Shown in pieces: positions 24,198 to 38,031 of a DNA stretch of 64,000 nt (position 1 is the stretch's first letter; each line of letters starts with the position of its first letter). Both the position numbers and the translations under genes were made by a program. The notes under the pieces were generated by a model, which did not search any database, was not told the origin of the DNA, and saw nothing but the letters and a program-made list of their open reading frames with translations. Source of the DNA: Paratinospora sagittata (Eukaryota > Streptophyta > Magnoliopsida > Ranunculales > Menispermaceae); NCBI GenBank assembly GCA_035771175.1, contig CM069594.1, forward strand, positions 11,780,620 through 11,844,619, in the 5' to 3' direction.

Positions 24198-25350
24198 ACT
24201 CAGCACTAAAACTCTGAAAATTGCAAAGTTTTCAAAATCACTTCGATATAGTATTTCATTTTGAAAAAATGTTTTCCGTAAGGTTTTAATCATAATTTCA
24301 ATGAGTTTTGAATTATTTAAAAGTGTTTTGAGTCAATGGAATGGTTCTTGAGTGTCAAAATATTAATTTTTCAAAAATAAGGCTATCCAGCAATTTGCCA
24401 AATTCTCGAGAAGGCACTAACGCACTATCAGTGTTGATAGCACGTTGATAGGGTTCCATAATAAGACATTTGCTTTTTCTGGAAAATTGTCTATATCGCG
24501 CTATCCCCTTTGATGACTCGCTATAAAGCTGTTGCCTTAATCTTTTCATTTTTTGTAAAATGGGCAATAGCGCGCTATAGGCCTTGATAACACGCTATCG
24601 GAAAGTCTAAAAAACTCAAGTTCTCTAGTTTGTGTATATCGACCTGCTATCTGTCAATAGAGAACATGATACACAACCAAATAGCACTATATCCACGTCT
24701 GAGACAAAAATCAGATATTTCTAACGAGAAAAATGTGGGCACTTCTGCTTGCTCGATTTTTCTATTCCTTACACAGTTTTGCCAGGTTATCTTAATTGAA
24801 ATATGCTCTACTAACACCTAGATGATTCCCTTTGTCTCGCGCGCCCAAAACAACTTTAGATTAAACAATGTTTTGAATTCAAATCATTTTGTACTCACTT
24901 GCTCTTTAACATGCAACTTCTATTTTTGTAAAACACTCATTCTCTGATTTTCAAAAATACAACACGCACGATTTTTGTAAGTTAGATTGAGCTTTCCAAA
25001 GAGTTTTTCAAGAGAAGAAAGTAATGATTCTTGCATTTGCCAAAACAAGCTTCGAATTGAATCAAAATTGCAATCTGTCTTGATGATAACGTCATTGTTC
25101 AGCAAGTTCTTCATTTTATCCCTTTTGTGCTTAGATTTGCAGAGGGTATCCATTATTTTAAACTGTAAGTATATGAAGTGGTCTCGGTAAGATAACAACA
25201 TCAAAAAAGAACACAACACCTGTTTTCCATCAAGAACACATCAAACAATAGCTTTCGAAGTCTACAAAGATCAAGCTCGAAGAACGAAGACTTATCTCAT
25301 GTCTAATGCATTAGTTTGATCTTTGGTGTGTAGGGTAACCTCTCGATCAA
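24198..25350 (+). repeat. Monomer M22, trimer position 3
   Basis: M3/M13-like front with CCATAATAAG. Back has CTCGCGCGCCC, AACATGCAAC, CATTATTTTAAAC and CTGTTTTCCATC. Confidence 0.94.
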
Positions 25351-26503
25351 ACTCAGCACTAAAACTCTGAAAATTGCAAAGTCTTCAAAATCACTTCGAT
25401 ATAGTATTTCATTTTGAAAAAATGTTTTCCGTAAGGTTGTAATCAAAAGTTCAATGAGTTTTGAATTATTTAAAAGTGGTTTGAGTCAATGGAATGGTTC
25501 TTGAGTGTCAAAATATTAATTTTTCAAAAATAAGGCTATCCAGCAATTTGCCAAAATTCTCGAGAAGGCACTAGCGCACTATCAGTGTTGATAGCACGTT
25601 GATAGGGTTCTATAATAACACATTTGTTTTTTCTGGAAAATTGTCTATAGAGCGCTATCCCCTTTGATGACTCGTTATAAAGCTGTTGCCTTGATCTTTT
25701 CATTTTTAGTAAAATGGGCAATAGCGCGCTATAGGCCTTGATAACACGCTATCGGAAAGTCTAAAAAACTCAAGCTCTCTAGTTTGTGTATATCGACCTG
25801 CTATCTGTCAATAGAGAACATGATACACAACCAAATAGCACTCTATCCACGTCTGAGACAAAAATCAGATATTTCTAACGAGAAAAATGTGGGCACTTCT
25901 GCTTGCTCGATTTTTCTATTCCTTACTCAGTTTTGCCAGGTTATCTTAATTGAAATATGCTCTACTAACACCTAGATGATTCCTTTTGTCTTGCACGCCC
26001 AAAACAACATTAGATTAAACAATGTTTTGAATTCAAATCATTTTGTACTCACTTGCTCTTTAACCTCCAACTTCTATTTTTGTAAAACACTCATTCTCTG
26101 ATTTTCAAAAATACAACACGCACGATTTTTGTAAGTTAGATTGAGCTTTCCAAAGTGTTTTTCAAGAGAAGAAAGCAATGATTCTTGCATTTGCCAAAAC
26201 AAGCTTCGAATTGAATCGAAATTGCAATCTGTCTTGATGATAACGTCATTGTTCAGCAAGTTCTTCATTTTATCCCTTTTGTGCTTAGATTTGCAGAGGG
26301 TATCCATTGTTTTAAACTGTAAGTATATGAAGTGGTCTCGGTAAGATAACACATCAAAAAAGAACACAACACCCGTATTGCATCAAGAACACATCAAACA
26401 ATAGCTTTCGAAGTCTACAAAGATCAAGCTCGAAGAACGAAGACATATCTCATGTCTAATGCATTAGTTTGATCTTTGGTGTGTAGGGTAACCTCTCGAT
26501 CAA
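25351..26503 (+). repeat. Monomer M23, trimer position 1
   Basis: Repeat of M20. Private AAGGTTGTAATC, AAAGTGGTTTG and GTCTTGCACG. Confidence 0.94.
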
Positions 26504-27655
26504 ACTCAGCACTAAAACTCTGAAAATTGCAAAGTCTTCAAAATCACTTCGATATAGTATTTCATTTTGAAAAAATGTTTTCCGTAAGGTTTTAATCATA
26601 ATTTCAACGAGTTTTGAATTAATTAAAAGTGTTTTGAGTCAATGGAATGGTTCTTGAGTGTCAAAATATTAACTTTTCAAAAATAAGGCTATCCAGCAAT
26701 TTGCCAAAATTCTCGAGAAGGCACTAACGCACTATCAGTGTTGATAGCACGTTGATAGGGTTCTATAATAAGACATTTGTTTTTTCTGGAAAATTGTCTA
26801 TAGCGCGCTATCCCCTTTATTGACTCGCTATAAAGGTGTTGCCTTAATCTTTTCATTTTTAGTAAAATGGGCAATAGCGCGCTATAGGCCTTGATAACAC
26901 GCTTTCGGAAATTCTGAAAAACTCGAGCTCTCGGGTTTGTGTATATCGACCTGCTATCTGTCAATAGAGAACATGATACACAACCAAATAGCACTATATC
27001 CACGTCTGAGACCAAAATCAGATATTTCTAACGAGAAAAATGTGGGCACTTCTGCTTGCTCGATTTTTCTATTCCTTACTCGGTTTTGCCAGGTTATCTT
27101 AATTGAAATATGCTCTACTAACACCTAGTAATTCCCTTTGTCTCGCACGCCCAAACCAACTTTAGATTAAACAATGTTTTGAATTCAAATCATTTTGTAC
27201 TCACTTGCTCTTTAACCTGCAACTTCTATTTTTATAAAACACTCATTCTCTGATTTTCAAAAATACAACACGCACGATTTTTGTAAGTTAGATTGAGCTT
27301 TCCAAAGAGTTTTTCAAGAGAAGAAAGTAATGATTCTTGCATTTGCCAAAACAAGCTTCGAATTGAATCAAAATTGCAATCTGTCTTGATGATAACGTCA
27401 TTGTTCAGCAAGTTCTTCATTTTATCCCTTTTGTGCTTAGATTTGCAGAGGGTATCCATTGTTTTAAACTGTAAGTATATGAAGTGGTCTCGGTAAGATA
27501 ACACATCAAAAAAGAACACAACACCCGTATTGCATCAAGAACACATCAAACAATAGCTTTCGAAGTCTACAAAGATCAAGCTCGAAGAACGAAAACATAT
27601 CTCATGTCTAATGCATTAGTTTGATCTTTGGTGTGTAGGGTAACCTCTCGATCAA
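26504..27655 (+). repeat. Monomer M24, trimer position 2
   Basis: Repeat of M21, including CCCAAACCAAC. Confidence 0.94.
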
Positions 27656-28808
27656 ACTCAGCACTAAAACTCTGAAAATTGCAAAGTTTTCAAAATCACT
27701 TCGATATAGTATTTCATTTTGAAAAAATGTTTTCCGTAAGGTTTTAATCATAATTTCAATGAGTTTTGAATTATTTAAAAGTGTTTTGAGTCAATGGAAT
27801 GGTTCTTGAGTGTCAAAATATTAATTTTTCAAAAATAAGGCTATCCAGCAATTTGCCAAATTCTCGAGAAGGCACTAACGCACTATCAGTGTTGATAGCA
27901 CGTTGATAGGGTTCCATAATAAGACATTTGCTTTTTCTGGAAAATTGTCTATATCGCGCTATCCCCTTTGATGACTCGCTATAAAGCTGTTGCCTTAATC
28001 TTTTCATTTTTTGTAAAATGGGCAATAGCGCGCTATAGGCCTTGATAACACGCTATCGGAAAGTCTAAAAAACTCAAGTTCTCTAGTTTGTGTATATCGA
28101 CCTGCTATCTGTCAATAGAGAACATGATACACAACCAAATAGCACTATATCCACGTCTGAGACAAAAATCAGATATTTCTAACGAGAAAAATGTGGGCAC
28201 TTCTGCTTGCTCGATTTTTCTATTCCTTACACAGTTTTGCCAGGTTATCTTAATTGAAATATGCTCTACTAACACCTAGATGATTCCCTTTGTCTCGCGC
28301 GCCCAAAACAACTTTAGATTAAACAATGTTTTGAATTCAAATCATTTTGTACTCACTTGCTCTTTAACATGCAACTTCTATTTTTGTAAAACACTCATTC
28401 TCTGATTTTCAAAAATACAACACGCACGATTTTTGTAAGTTAGATTGAGCTTTCCAAAGAGTTTTTCAAGAGAAGAAAGTAATGATTCTTGCATTTGCCA
28501 AAACAAGCTTCGAATTGAATCAAAATTGCAATCTGTCTTGATGATAACGTCATTGTTCAGCAAGTTCTTCATTTTATCCCTTTTGTGCTTAGATTTGCAG
28601 AGGGTATCCATTATTTTAAACTGTAAGTATATGAAGTGGTCTCGGTAAGATAACAACATCAAAAAAGAACACAACACCTGTATTCCATCAAGAACACATC
28701 AAACAATAGCTTTCGAAGTCTACAAAGATCAAGCTCGAAGAACGAAGACATATCTCACGTCTAATGCATTAGTTTGATCTTTGGTGTGTAGGGTAACCTC
28801 TCGATCAA
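27656..28808 (+). repeat. Monomer M25, trimer position 3
   Basis: Repeat of M22. Differs at CTGTATTCCATC and CTCACGTCTAATG. Confidence 0.94.
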
Positions 28809-29963
28809 ACTCAGCACTAAAACTCTGAAAATTGCAAAGTCTTCAAAATCTTTTCGATATAGTATTTCATTTTGAAAAAATGTTTTCCGTAAGGCTTTAA
28901 TCAAAATTTCAATGAGTTTTGAATTATTTAAAAGTGTTTTGAGTCAATGGAATGGTTCTTGAGTGTCAAAATATTAATTTTTCAAAAATAAGTCTCTCCA
29001 GCAATTTGCCAAAATTTCGGAGAAGGCACTAGCGCACTATCAGTGTTGATAGCACGTTGATAGGGTTCTATACTAAGACATTTGTTTTTTCTGGAAAATT
29101 GTCTATAGCGCGCTATCCCCTTTGATGACTCGCTATAAAGCTGTTGCCTTAATCTTTTCATTTTTAGTAAAATGGGCAATAGCGCGCTATAGGCCTTGAT
29201 AACACGCTATCGGAAAGTCTAAAAAACTCAAGCTCTCTAGTTTGTGTATATCGACCTGCTATCTGTCAATAGAGAACATGATACACAACCAAATAGCACT
29301 CTATCCACGTCTGAGACCAAAATCAGATATTTCTAACGAGAAAAATTTGGACACTTCTGCTTGCTCGATTTTTCTATTCCTTACACAGTTTTGCCAGGTT
29401 ATCTTAATTGAAATATGCTCTACTAACACCTTGATGATTCCCTTTTGTCTCGCACGCCCAAAACAACTTTAGATTAAACAATGTTTTTAATTCAAATCAT
29501 TTTGTAGTCACTTGCCCTTTAACCTGCAACTTCTATATTTATAAAACACTCATTCTCTGATTTTCAAAAATACAACACGCACGATTTTTGTAAGTTAGAT
29601 TGAGCTTTCCAAAGAGTTTTTCAAGAGAAGAAAGTAATGATTCTTGCATTTGCCAAAACAAGCTTCGAATTGAATCAAAATTGCAATCTGTCTTGATGAT
29701 AACGTCATTGTTCAGCAAGTTCTTCATTTTATCCCTTTTGTGCTTAGATTTGCAGAGGGTATCCATTGTTTTAAACTGTAAGTATTTGAAGTAGTCTCGG
29801 CAAGATAACAACATCAAAAAAGAACACAACACCTGTATTGCATCAAGAACACATCAAACAATAGCTTTCGAAGTCTGCAAAGATCAAGCTCGAAGAACGA
29901 AGACATATCTCATGTCTAATGCATTAGTTTGATCTTTGGTGTGTAGGGTAACCTCTCGATCAA
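28809..29963 (+). repeat. Monomer M26, C-like, 1155 bp
   Basis: Front has AAGTCTCTCCAGC and AATTTCGGAG, the later B/C-class front. Back has AATTTGGACAC, CCTTGATGATTCCC, GTTTTTAATTC and CTATATTTAT, the later C-class back. Private AAGGCTTTAATC, CTTGCCC and AGTATTTGAAGTAG. Confidence 0.92.
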
Positions 29964-31114
29964 ACTCAGCACTAAAACTCTGAAAATTGCAAAGTCTTCA
30001 AAATCACTTCGATATAGTATTTCATTTTGAAAAAATGTTTTCCGTAAGGTTTTAATCATAATTTCAATGAGTTTTGAATTATTTAAAAGTGTTTTGAGTC
30101 AATGGAATGGTTCTTGAGTGTCAAAATATTAATTTTTCAAAAATAAGGCTATCCAGCAATTTGCCAAATTCTCGAGAAGGCACTAACGCACTATCAGTGT
30201 TGATAGCACGTTGATAGGGTTCTATAATAAGACATTTGTTTTTTCTGGAAAATTGTCTATAGCGCGCTATCCCCTTTGATGACTCGCTATAAAGCTGTTG
30301 CCTTAATCTTTTCATTTTTAGTAAAATGGGCAATAGCGCGCTATAGGCCTTGATAACACGCTATCGGAAAGTCTAAAAAACTCAAGATCTCTAGTTTGTG
30401 TATATCGACCTGCTATCTGTCAATAGAGAACATGATACACAACCAAATAGCACTCTATCCAAGTCTGAGACCAAAATCAGATAGTTCTAACGTGAAAAAT
30501 GTGGGCACTTCTGCTTGCTCGATTTTTCTATTCCTTACTCAGTTTTGCCAGGTTATCTTAATTGAAATATGCTCTACTAACACCTAGTAATTCCTTTTGT
30601 CTCGCACGCCCAAAACAACTATAGATTAAACAATGTTTTGAATTCAAATCATTTTGTAGTCACTTGCTCTTTAACCTGCAACTTCTATTTTTATAAAACA
30701 CTCATTCTCTGATTTTCAAAAATACAACACGCACGATTTTTGTAAGTTAGATTGAGCTTTCCAAAGAGTTTTTCAAGAGAAGAAAGTAATGATTCTTGCA
30801 TTTGCCAAAACAAGCTTCGAATTGAATCAAAATTGCAATCTGTCTTGATGATAACGTCATTGTTCAGCAAGTTCTTCATTTTATCCCTTTTGTGCTTAGA
30901 TTTGCAGAGGGTATCCATTGTTTTAAACTGTAAGTATATGAAGTGGTCTCGGTAAGATAACACATCAAAAAAGAACACAACACCCGTATTGCATCAAGAA
31001 CACATCAAACAATAGCTTTCGAAGTCTACAAAGACCAAGCTCGAAGAACGAAAACATATCTCATGTCTAATGCATTAGTTTGATCTTTGGTGTGTAGGGT
31101 AACCTCTCGATCAA
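29964..31114 (+). repeat. Monomer M27
   Basis: Private CAAGATCTCTAG, TCCAAGTCTGAG, GATAGTTCTAACGTG and AAGACCAAGC. Shares ACTATAGATT with later D and E classes. Confidence 0.92.
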
Positions 31115-32267
31115 ACTCAGCACTAAAACTCTGAAAATAGCAAAGTTTTCAAAATCACTTCGATATAGTATTTCATTTTGAAAAAAATGTTTTCCGTAAG
31201 GTTTTACTCATAATTTCAATGAGTTTTGAATTATTTAAAAGTGTTTTGAGTCAATGGACTGGTTCTTGAGTGTCAAATATTAATTTTTCAAAAATAAGGG
31301 TTTCCAGCAATTTGCCAAATTCTCGAGAAGGCACTAACGCACTATCAGTGTTGATAGCACGTTGATAGGGTTCCATAATAAGACATTTGTTTTTTCTCGA
31401 AAATTGTCTATATCGCGCTATCCCCTTTGATGACTCGCTATAAAGCTGTTGCCTTAATCTTTTCATTTTTTGTAAAATGGGCAATAGCGCGCTATAGGCC
31501 TTGATAACACGCTATCGAAAAGTCTAAAAAACTCAAGCTCTCTAGTTTGTGTATATCGACCTGCTATCTGTCAATAGAGAACATGATACACAACCAAATA
31601 GCACTCTATCCACGTCTGAGACCAAAATCAGATATTTCTAACGAGAAAAATGTGGGCACTTCTGCTTGCTCGATTTTTCTATTCCTTACACAGTTTTGCC
31701 AGGTTATCTTAATTGAAATATGCTCTACTAACACCTAGATGATTCCCTTTATCTCGCACGCCCAAAACAACATTAGATTAAACAATGTTTTGAATTCAAA
31801 TCATTTTGTACTCACTTGCTCTTTAACCTCCAACTTCTATTTTTATAAAACACTCATTCTCTGATTTTCAAAAATACAACACGCACGATTTTTGTAAGTT
31901 AGATTGAGCTTTCCAAAGAGTTTTTCAAGAGAAGAAAGTAATGATTCTTGCATTTGCCAAAACAAGCTTCGAATTGAATCAAAATTGCAATCTGTCATGA
32001 TGATAACGTCATTGTTTAGCAAGTTCTTCATTTTATCCCTTTTGTGCTTAGATTTGCAGAGGGTATCCATTGTTTTAAACTGTAAGTATATGAAGTGGTC
32101 TCGGTAAGATAACAACATCAAAAAAGAACACAACACCTGTATTGCATCAAGAACACATCAAACAATAGCTTTCGAAGTCTACAAAGATCAAGCTCGAAGA
32201 ACGAAAACATATCTCATGTCTAATGCATTAGTTTGATCTTTGGTGTGTAGTGTAACCTCTCGATCAA
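31115..32267 (+). repeat. Monomer M28, A-like
   Basis: AAAATAGCAAAG, TTTTACTCAT, TGGACTGG, AGGGTTTCCAGC, CTCGAAAATTG and ATCGAAAAGTC, the A-class front. Private GTCATGATGATAAC. Confidence 0.92.
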
Positions 32268-33419
32268 ACTCAGCACTAAAACTCTGAAAATTGCAAAGTT
32301 TTCAAAATCACTTCGATATAGTATTTCATTTTGAAAAAAATGTTTTCCGTAAGGTTTTACTCATAATTTCAATGAGTTTTGAATTATTTAAAAGTGTTTT
32401 GAGTCAATGGACTGGTTCTTGAGTGTCAAATATTAATTTTTCAAAAATAAGGCTATCCAGCAATTTGCCAAATTCTCGAGAAGGCACTAACGCACTATCA
32501 GTGTTGATAGCACGTTGATAGGGTTCCATAATAAGACATTTGTTTTTTCTCGAAAATTGTCTATATCGCGCTATCCCCTTTGATGACTCGCTATAAAGCT
32601 GTTGCCTTAATCTTTTCATTTTTTGTAAAATGGGCAATAGCGCGCTATAGGCCTTGATAACACGCTATCGGAAAGTCTAAAAAACTCAAGTTCTCTAGTT
32701 TGTGTATATCGACCTGCTATCTGTCAATAAAGAACATGATACACAACCAAATAGCACTATATCCACGTCTGAGACAAAAATCAGATATTTCTAACGAGAA
32801 AAATGTGGGCACTTCTGCTTGCTCGATTTTTCTATTCCTTACTCAGTTTTGCCAGGTTATCTTAATTGAAATATGCTCTACTAACACCTAGTAATTCCCT
32901 TTGTCTCGCACGCCCAAAACAACTATAGATTAAACAATGTTTTGAATTCAAATCATTTTGTACTCACTTGCTCTTTAACCTACAACTTCTATTTTTATAA
33001 AACACTCATTCTCTGATTTTCAAAAATACAACACGCACGATTTTTGTAAGTTAGATTGAGCTTTCCAAAGAGTTTTTCAAGAGAAGAAAGTAATGATTCT
33101 TGCATTTGCCAAAACAAGCTTCGAATTGAATCAAAATTGCAATCTGTCTTGATGATAACGTCATTGTTGAGCAAGTTCTTCATTTTATCCCTTTTGTGCT
33201 TAGATTTGCAGAGGGTATCCATTGTTTTAAACTGTAAGTATATGAAGTGGTCTCGGTAAGATAACAACATCAAAAAAGAACACAACACCTGTATTCCATC
33301 AAGAACACATCAAACAATAGCTTTCGAAGTCTACAAAGATCAAGCTCGAAGAAGGAAAACATATCTCACGTCTAATGCATTAGTTTGATCTTTGGTATGT
33401 AGGGTAACCTCTCGATCAA
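32268..33419 (+). repeat. Monomer M29, D-like front
   Basis: TTTTACTCAT and TGGACTGG with AAGGCTATCC. CAATAAAGAAC is shared with M15. Ends with GAAGGAAAAC and CTCACGTC. Confidence 0.91.
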
Positions 33420-34571
33420 ACTCAGCACTAAAACTCTGAAAATTGCAAAGTCTTCAAAATCACTTCGATATAGTATTTCATTTTGAAAAAATGTTTTCCG
33501 TAAGGTTTTAATCATAATTTCAATGACTTTTGAATTATTTAAAAGTGTTTTAAGTCAATGGAATGGTTCTTGAGTGTCAAAATATTAACTTTTCAAAAAT
33601 AAGGCTATCCAGCAATTTGCCAAAATTCTCGAGAAGGCACTAACGCACTATCGGTGTTGATAGCACGTTGATAGGGTTCTATAATAAGACATTTGTTTTT
33701 TCTGGAAAATTGTCTATAGCGCGCTATCCCCTTTGATGACTCGCTATAAAGCTGTTGCCTTAATCTTTTCATTTTTAGTAAAATGGGCAATAGCGCGCTA
33801 TAGGCCTTGATAACACGCTATCGGAAAGTCTAAAAAACTCAAGGTCTCTAGTTTGTGTATATCGACCTGCTATCTGTCAATAGAGAACATGATACACAAC
33901 CAAATAGCACTCTATCCACGTCTGAGACCAAAATCAGATATTTCTAACGAGAAAAATGTGGGCACTTCTGCTTGCTCGATTTTTCTATTCCTTACTCAGT
34001 TTTGCCAGGTTATCTTAATTGAAATATGCTCTACTAACACCTAGTAATTCCCTTTGTCTCGCACGCCCAAAACAACTATAGATTAAACAATGTTTTGAAT
34101 TCAAATCATTTTGTAGTCACTTGCTCTTTAACCTGCAACTTCTATTTTTATAAAACACTCATTCTCTGATTTTCAAAAATACAACACGCACGATTTTTGT
34201 AAGTTAGATTGAGCTTTCCAAAGAGTTTTTCAAGAGAAGAAAGTAATGATTCTTGCATTTGCCAAAACAAGCTTCGAATTGAATCAAAATTGCAATCTGT
34301 CTTGATGATAACGTCGTTGTTCAGCAAGTTCTTCATTTTATCCCTTTTGTGCTTAGATTTGCAGAGGGTATCCATTGTTTTAAACTGTAAGTATATGAAG
34401 CGGTCTCGGTAAGATAACACATCAAAAAAGAACACAACACCCGTATTGCATCAAGAACACATCAAACAATAGCTTTCGAAGTCTACAAAGATCAAGCTCG
34501 AAGAACGAAAACATATCTCATGTCTAATGCATTAGTTTGATCTTTGGTGTGTAGGGTAACCTCTCGATCAA
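33420..34571 (+). repeat. Monomer M30, E-like
   Basis: GTTTTAAGTC, TATCGGTGTTG and AAGGTCTCTAG in front. Back has GTCGTTGTTC and GAAGCGGTCTCGG, shared with M37. Confidence 0.91.
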
Positions 34572-35724
34572 ACTCAGCACTAAAACTCTGAAAATTGCAA
34601 AGTCTTCAAGATCACTTCGATATAGTATTTCATTTTGAAAAAATGTTTTCCGTAAGGTTTTAATCATAATTTCAATGAGTTTTGAATTATTTAAAAGTGT
34701 TTTAAGTCAATGGAATGGTTTTTGAGTGTCAAAATATTAACTTTTCAAAAACAAGGCTATCCAGCAATTTGCCAAAATTCTCGAGAAGGCACTAACCCAC
34801 TATCAGTGTTGATAGCACGTTGATAGGGTTCTATAATAAGACATTTGTTTTTTCTGGAAAATTGTCTATAGCGCGCTATCCCCTTTGATGACTCGCTATA
34901 AAGGTGTTGCCTTAATCTTTTCATTTTTAGTAAAATGGGCAATAGCGCGCTATAGGCCTTGATAACACGCTAACGGAAAGTCTAAAAAACTCAAGCTCTC
35001 TAGTTTGTGTATATCGACCTGCTATCTGTCAATAGAGAACATGATACACAACCAAATAGCACTCTATCCACGTCTGAGACCAAAATCAGATATTTCTAAC
35101 GAGAAAAATGTGGGCACTTCTGCTTGCTCGATTTTTCTATTCCTTACACAGTTTTGCCAGGTTATCTTAATTGAAATATGCTCTACTAACACCTAGATGA
35201 TTCCCTTTGTCTCGCACGCCCAAAACAACTTTAGATTAAACAATGTTTTGAATTCAAATCATTTTGTACTTACTTGCTCTTTAACCTGCGACTTCTATTT
35301 TTATAAAACACTCATTCTCTGATTTTCAAAAATACAACACGCACGATTTTTGTAAGTTAGATTGAGCTTGCCAAAGAGTTTTTCAAGAGAAGAAAGTAAT
35401 GATTCTTGCATTTGCCAAAACAAGCTTTGAATTGATTCAAAATTGCAATCGGTCTTGATGATAACGTCATTGTTCAGCAAGTTCTTCATTTTATCCCTTT
35501 TGTGCTTAGATTTGCAGAGGGTATCCATTGTTTTAAACTGTAAGTATATGAAGTGGTCTCGGTAAGATAACACATCAAAAAAGAACACAACACCCGTATT
35601 GCATCAAGAACACATCAAACAATAGCTTTCGAAGTCTACAAAGATCAAGCTCGAAGAACGAAAACATATCTCATGTCTAATGCATTAGTTTGACCTTTGG
35701 TGTGTAGGGTAACCTCTCGATCAA
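34572..35724 (+). repeat. Monomer M31, class F
   Basis: GGTTTTTGAG, AAAACAAGGC, CTAACCCAC, GCTAACGG, TTGTACTTAC, GAGCTTGCC and GAATTGATTC. Only M38 shares this full set. Confidence 0.93.
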
Positions 35725-36877
35725 ACTCAGCACTAAAACTCTGAAAATAGCAAAGTTTTCAAAATCACTTCGATATAGTATTTCATTTTGAAAAAAATGT
35801 TTTCCGTAAGGTTTTACTCATAATTTCAATGAGTTTTGAATTATTTAAAAGTGTTTTGAGTCAATGGACTGGTTCTTGAGTGTCAAATATTAATTTTTCA
35901 AAAATAAGGGTTTCCAGCAATTTGCCAAATTCTCGAGAAGGCACTAACGCACTATCAGTGTTGATAGCACGTTGATAGGGTTCCATAATAAGACATTTGT
36001 TTTTTCTCGAAAATTGTCTATATCGCGCTATCCCCTTTGATGACTCGCTATAAAGCTGTTGCCTTAATCTTTTCATTTTTTGTAAAATGGGCAATAGCGC
36101 GCTATAGGCCTTGATAACACGCTATCGAAAAGTCTAAAAAACTCAAGCTCTCTAGTTTGTGTATATCGACCTGCTATCTGTCAATAGAGAACATGATACA
36201 CAACCAAATAGCACTCTATCCACGTCTGAGACAAAAATCAGATATTTCTAACGAGAAAAATGTGGGCACTTCTGCTTGCTCGATTTTTCTATTCCTTACA
36301 CAATTTTGCCAGGTTATCTTAATTGAAATATGCTCTACTAACACCTAGATGATTCCCTTTATCTCGCACGCCCAAAACAACATTAGATTAAACAATGTTT
36401 TGAATTCAAATCATTTTGTACTCACTTGCTCTTTAACCTCCAACTTCTATTTTTATAAAACACTCATTCTCTGATTTTCAAAAATACAACACGCACGATT
36501 TTTGTAAGTTAGATTGAGCTTTCCAAAGAGTTTTTCAAGAGAAGAAAGTAATGATTCTTGCATTTGCCAAAACAAGCTTCGAATTGAATCAAAATTGCAA
36601 TCTGTCTTGATGATGACGTCATTGTTGAGCAAGTTCTTCATTTTATCCCTTTTGTGCTTAGATTTGCAGAGGGTATCCATTGTTTTAAACTGTAAGTATA
36701 TGAAGTGGTCTCGGTAAGATAACAACATCAAAAAAGAACACAACACCTGTATTCCATCAAGAACACATCAAACAATAGCTTTCGAAGTCTACAAAGATCA
36801 AGCTCGAAGAACGAAGACATATCTCACGTCTAATGCATTAGTTTGATCTTTGGTATGTAGGGTAACCTCTCGATCAA
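35725..36877 (+). repeat. Monomer M32, class A
   Basis: A-class front as in M28, CACAATTTTGCC, GATGATGACGTC and CTCACGTC. Closest to M39, M44 and M51. Confidence 0.92.
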
Positions 36878-38031
36878 ACTCAGCACTAAAACTCTGAAAA
36901 TTGCAAAGTCTTCAAAATCACTTCGATATAGTATTTCATTTTGAAAAAAATGTTTTCCGTAAGGTTTTACTCATAATTTCAATGAGTTTTGAATTATTTA
37001 AAAGTGTTTTGAGTCAATGGACCGGTTCTTGAGTGTCAAATATTAATTTTTCAAAAATAAGGGTTTCCAGCAATTTGCCAAATTCTCGAGAAGGCACTAA
37101 CGCACTATCAGTGTTGATAGCACGTTGATAGGGTTCCATAATAAGACATTTGTTTTTTCTCGAAAATTGTCTATATCGCGCTATCCCCTTTGATGACTCG
37201 CTATAAAGCTGTTGCCTTAATCTTTTCATTTTTTGTAAAATGGGCAATAGCGCGCTATAGGCCTTGATAACACGCTATCGAAAAGTCTAAAAAACTCAAG
37301 CTCTCTAGTTTGTGTATATCGACCTGCTATCTGTCAATAGAGAACATGATACACAAGCAAATAGCACTCTATCCACGTCTGAGACCAAAATAAGATATTT
37401 CTAACGAGAAAAATTTGGACACTTCTGCTTGCTCGATTTTTCTATTCCTTACACAGTTTTGCCAGGTTATCTTAATTGAAATATGCTCTACTAACACCTT
37501 GATGATTCCCTTTTGTCTCGCACGCCCAAAACAACTTTAGATTAAACAATGTTTTTAATTCAAATCATTTTGTAGTCACTTGCTCTTTAACCTGCAACTT
37601 CTATATTTATAAAACACTCATTCTCTGATTTTCAAAAATACAACACGCACGATTTTTGTAAGTTAGATTGAGCTTTCCAAAGTGTTTTTCAAGAGAAGAA
37701 AGTAATGATTCTTGCATTTGCCAAAACAAGCTTCGAATTGAATCAAAATTGCAATCTGTCTTGATGATAACGTCATTGTTCAGCAAGTTCTTCATTTTAT
37801 CCCTTTTGTGCTTAGATTTGCAGAGGGTATCCATTGTTTTAAACTGTAAGTATATGAAGTGGTCTCGGTAAGATAACAACATCAAAAAAGAACACAACAC
37901 CTGTATTGCATCAAGAACACATCAAACAATAGCTTTCGAAGTCTACAAAGATCAAGCTCGAAGAACGAAAACATATCTCATGTCTAATGCATTAGTTTGA
38001 TCTTTGGTGTGTAGGGTAACCTCTCAATCAA
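36878..38031 (+). repeat. Monomer M33, A front joined to C back
   Basis: A-class to ATCGAAAAGTC (about 37285), then C-class from ACAAGCAAATAG (about 37353), so the switch lies within about 70 bp. Has TGGACCGG. Confidence 0.9.

Larger units (their letters stand above)
20741..28808 (+). repeat. Trimeric higher-order repeat block, 3458-bp period
   Basis: M20, M21 and M22 (21893-25350) are repeated almost exactly as M23, M24 and M25 (25351-28808). The preceding M19 is a further copy of the M21/M24 type. Diagnostic marks recur in order: TATAGAGCGCTAT in M20/M23, CTCGGTTTTGCC in M21/M24, and CATTATTTTAAAC in M22/M25. The trimer spacing is 25351 minus 21893, that is 3458 bp. Confidence 0.92.
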
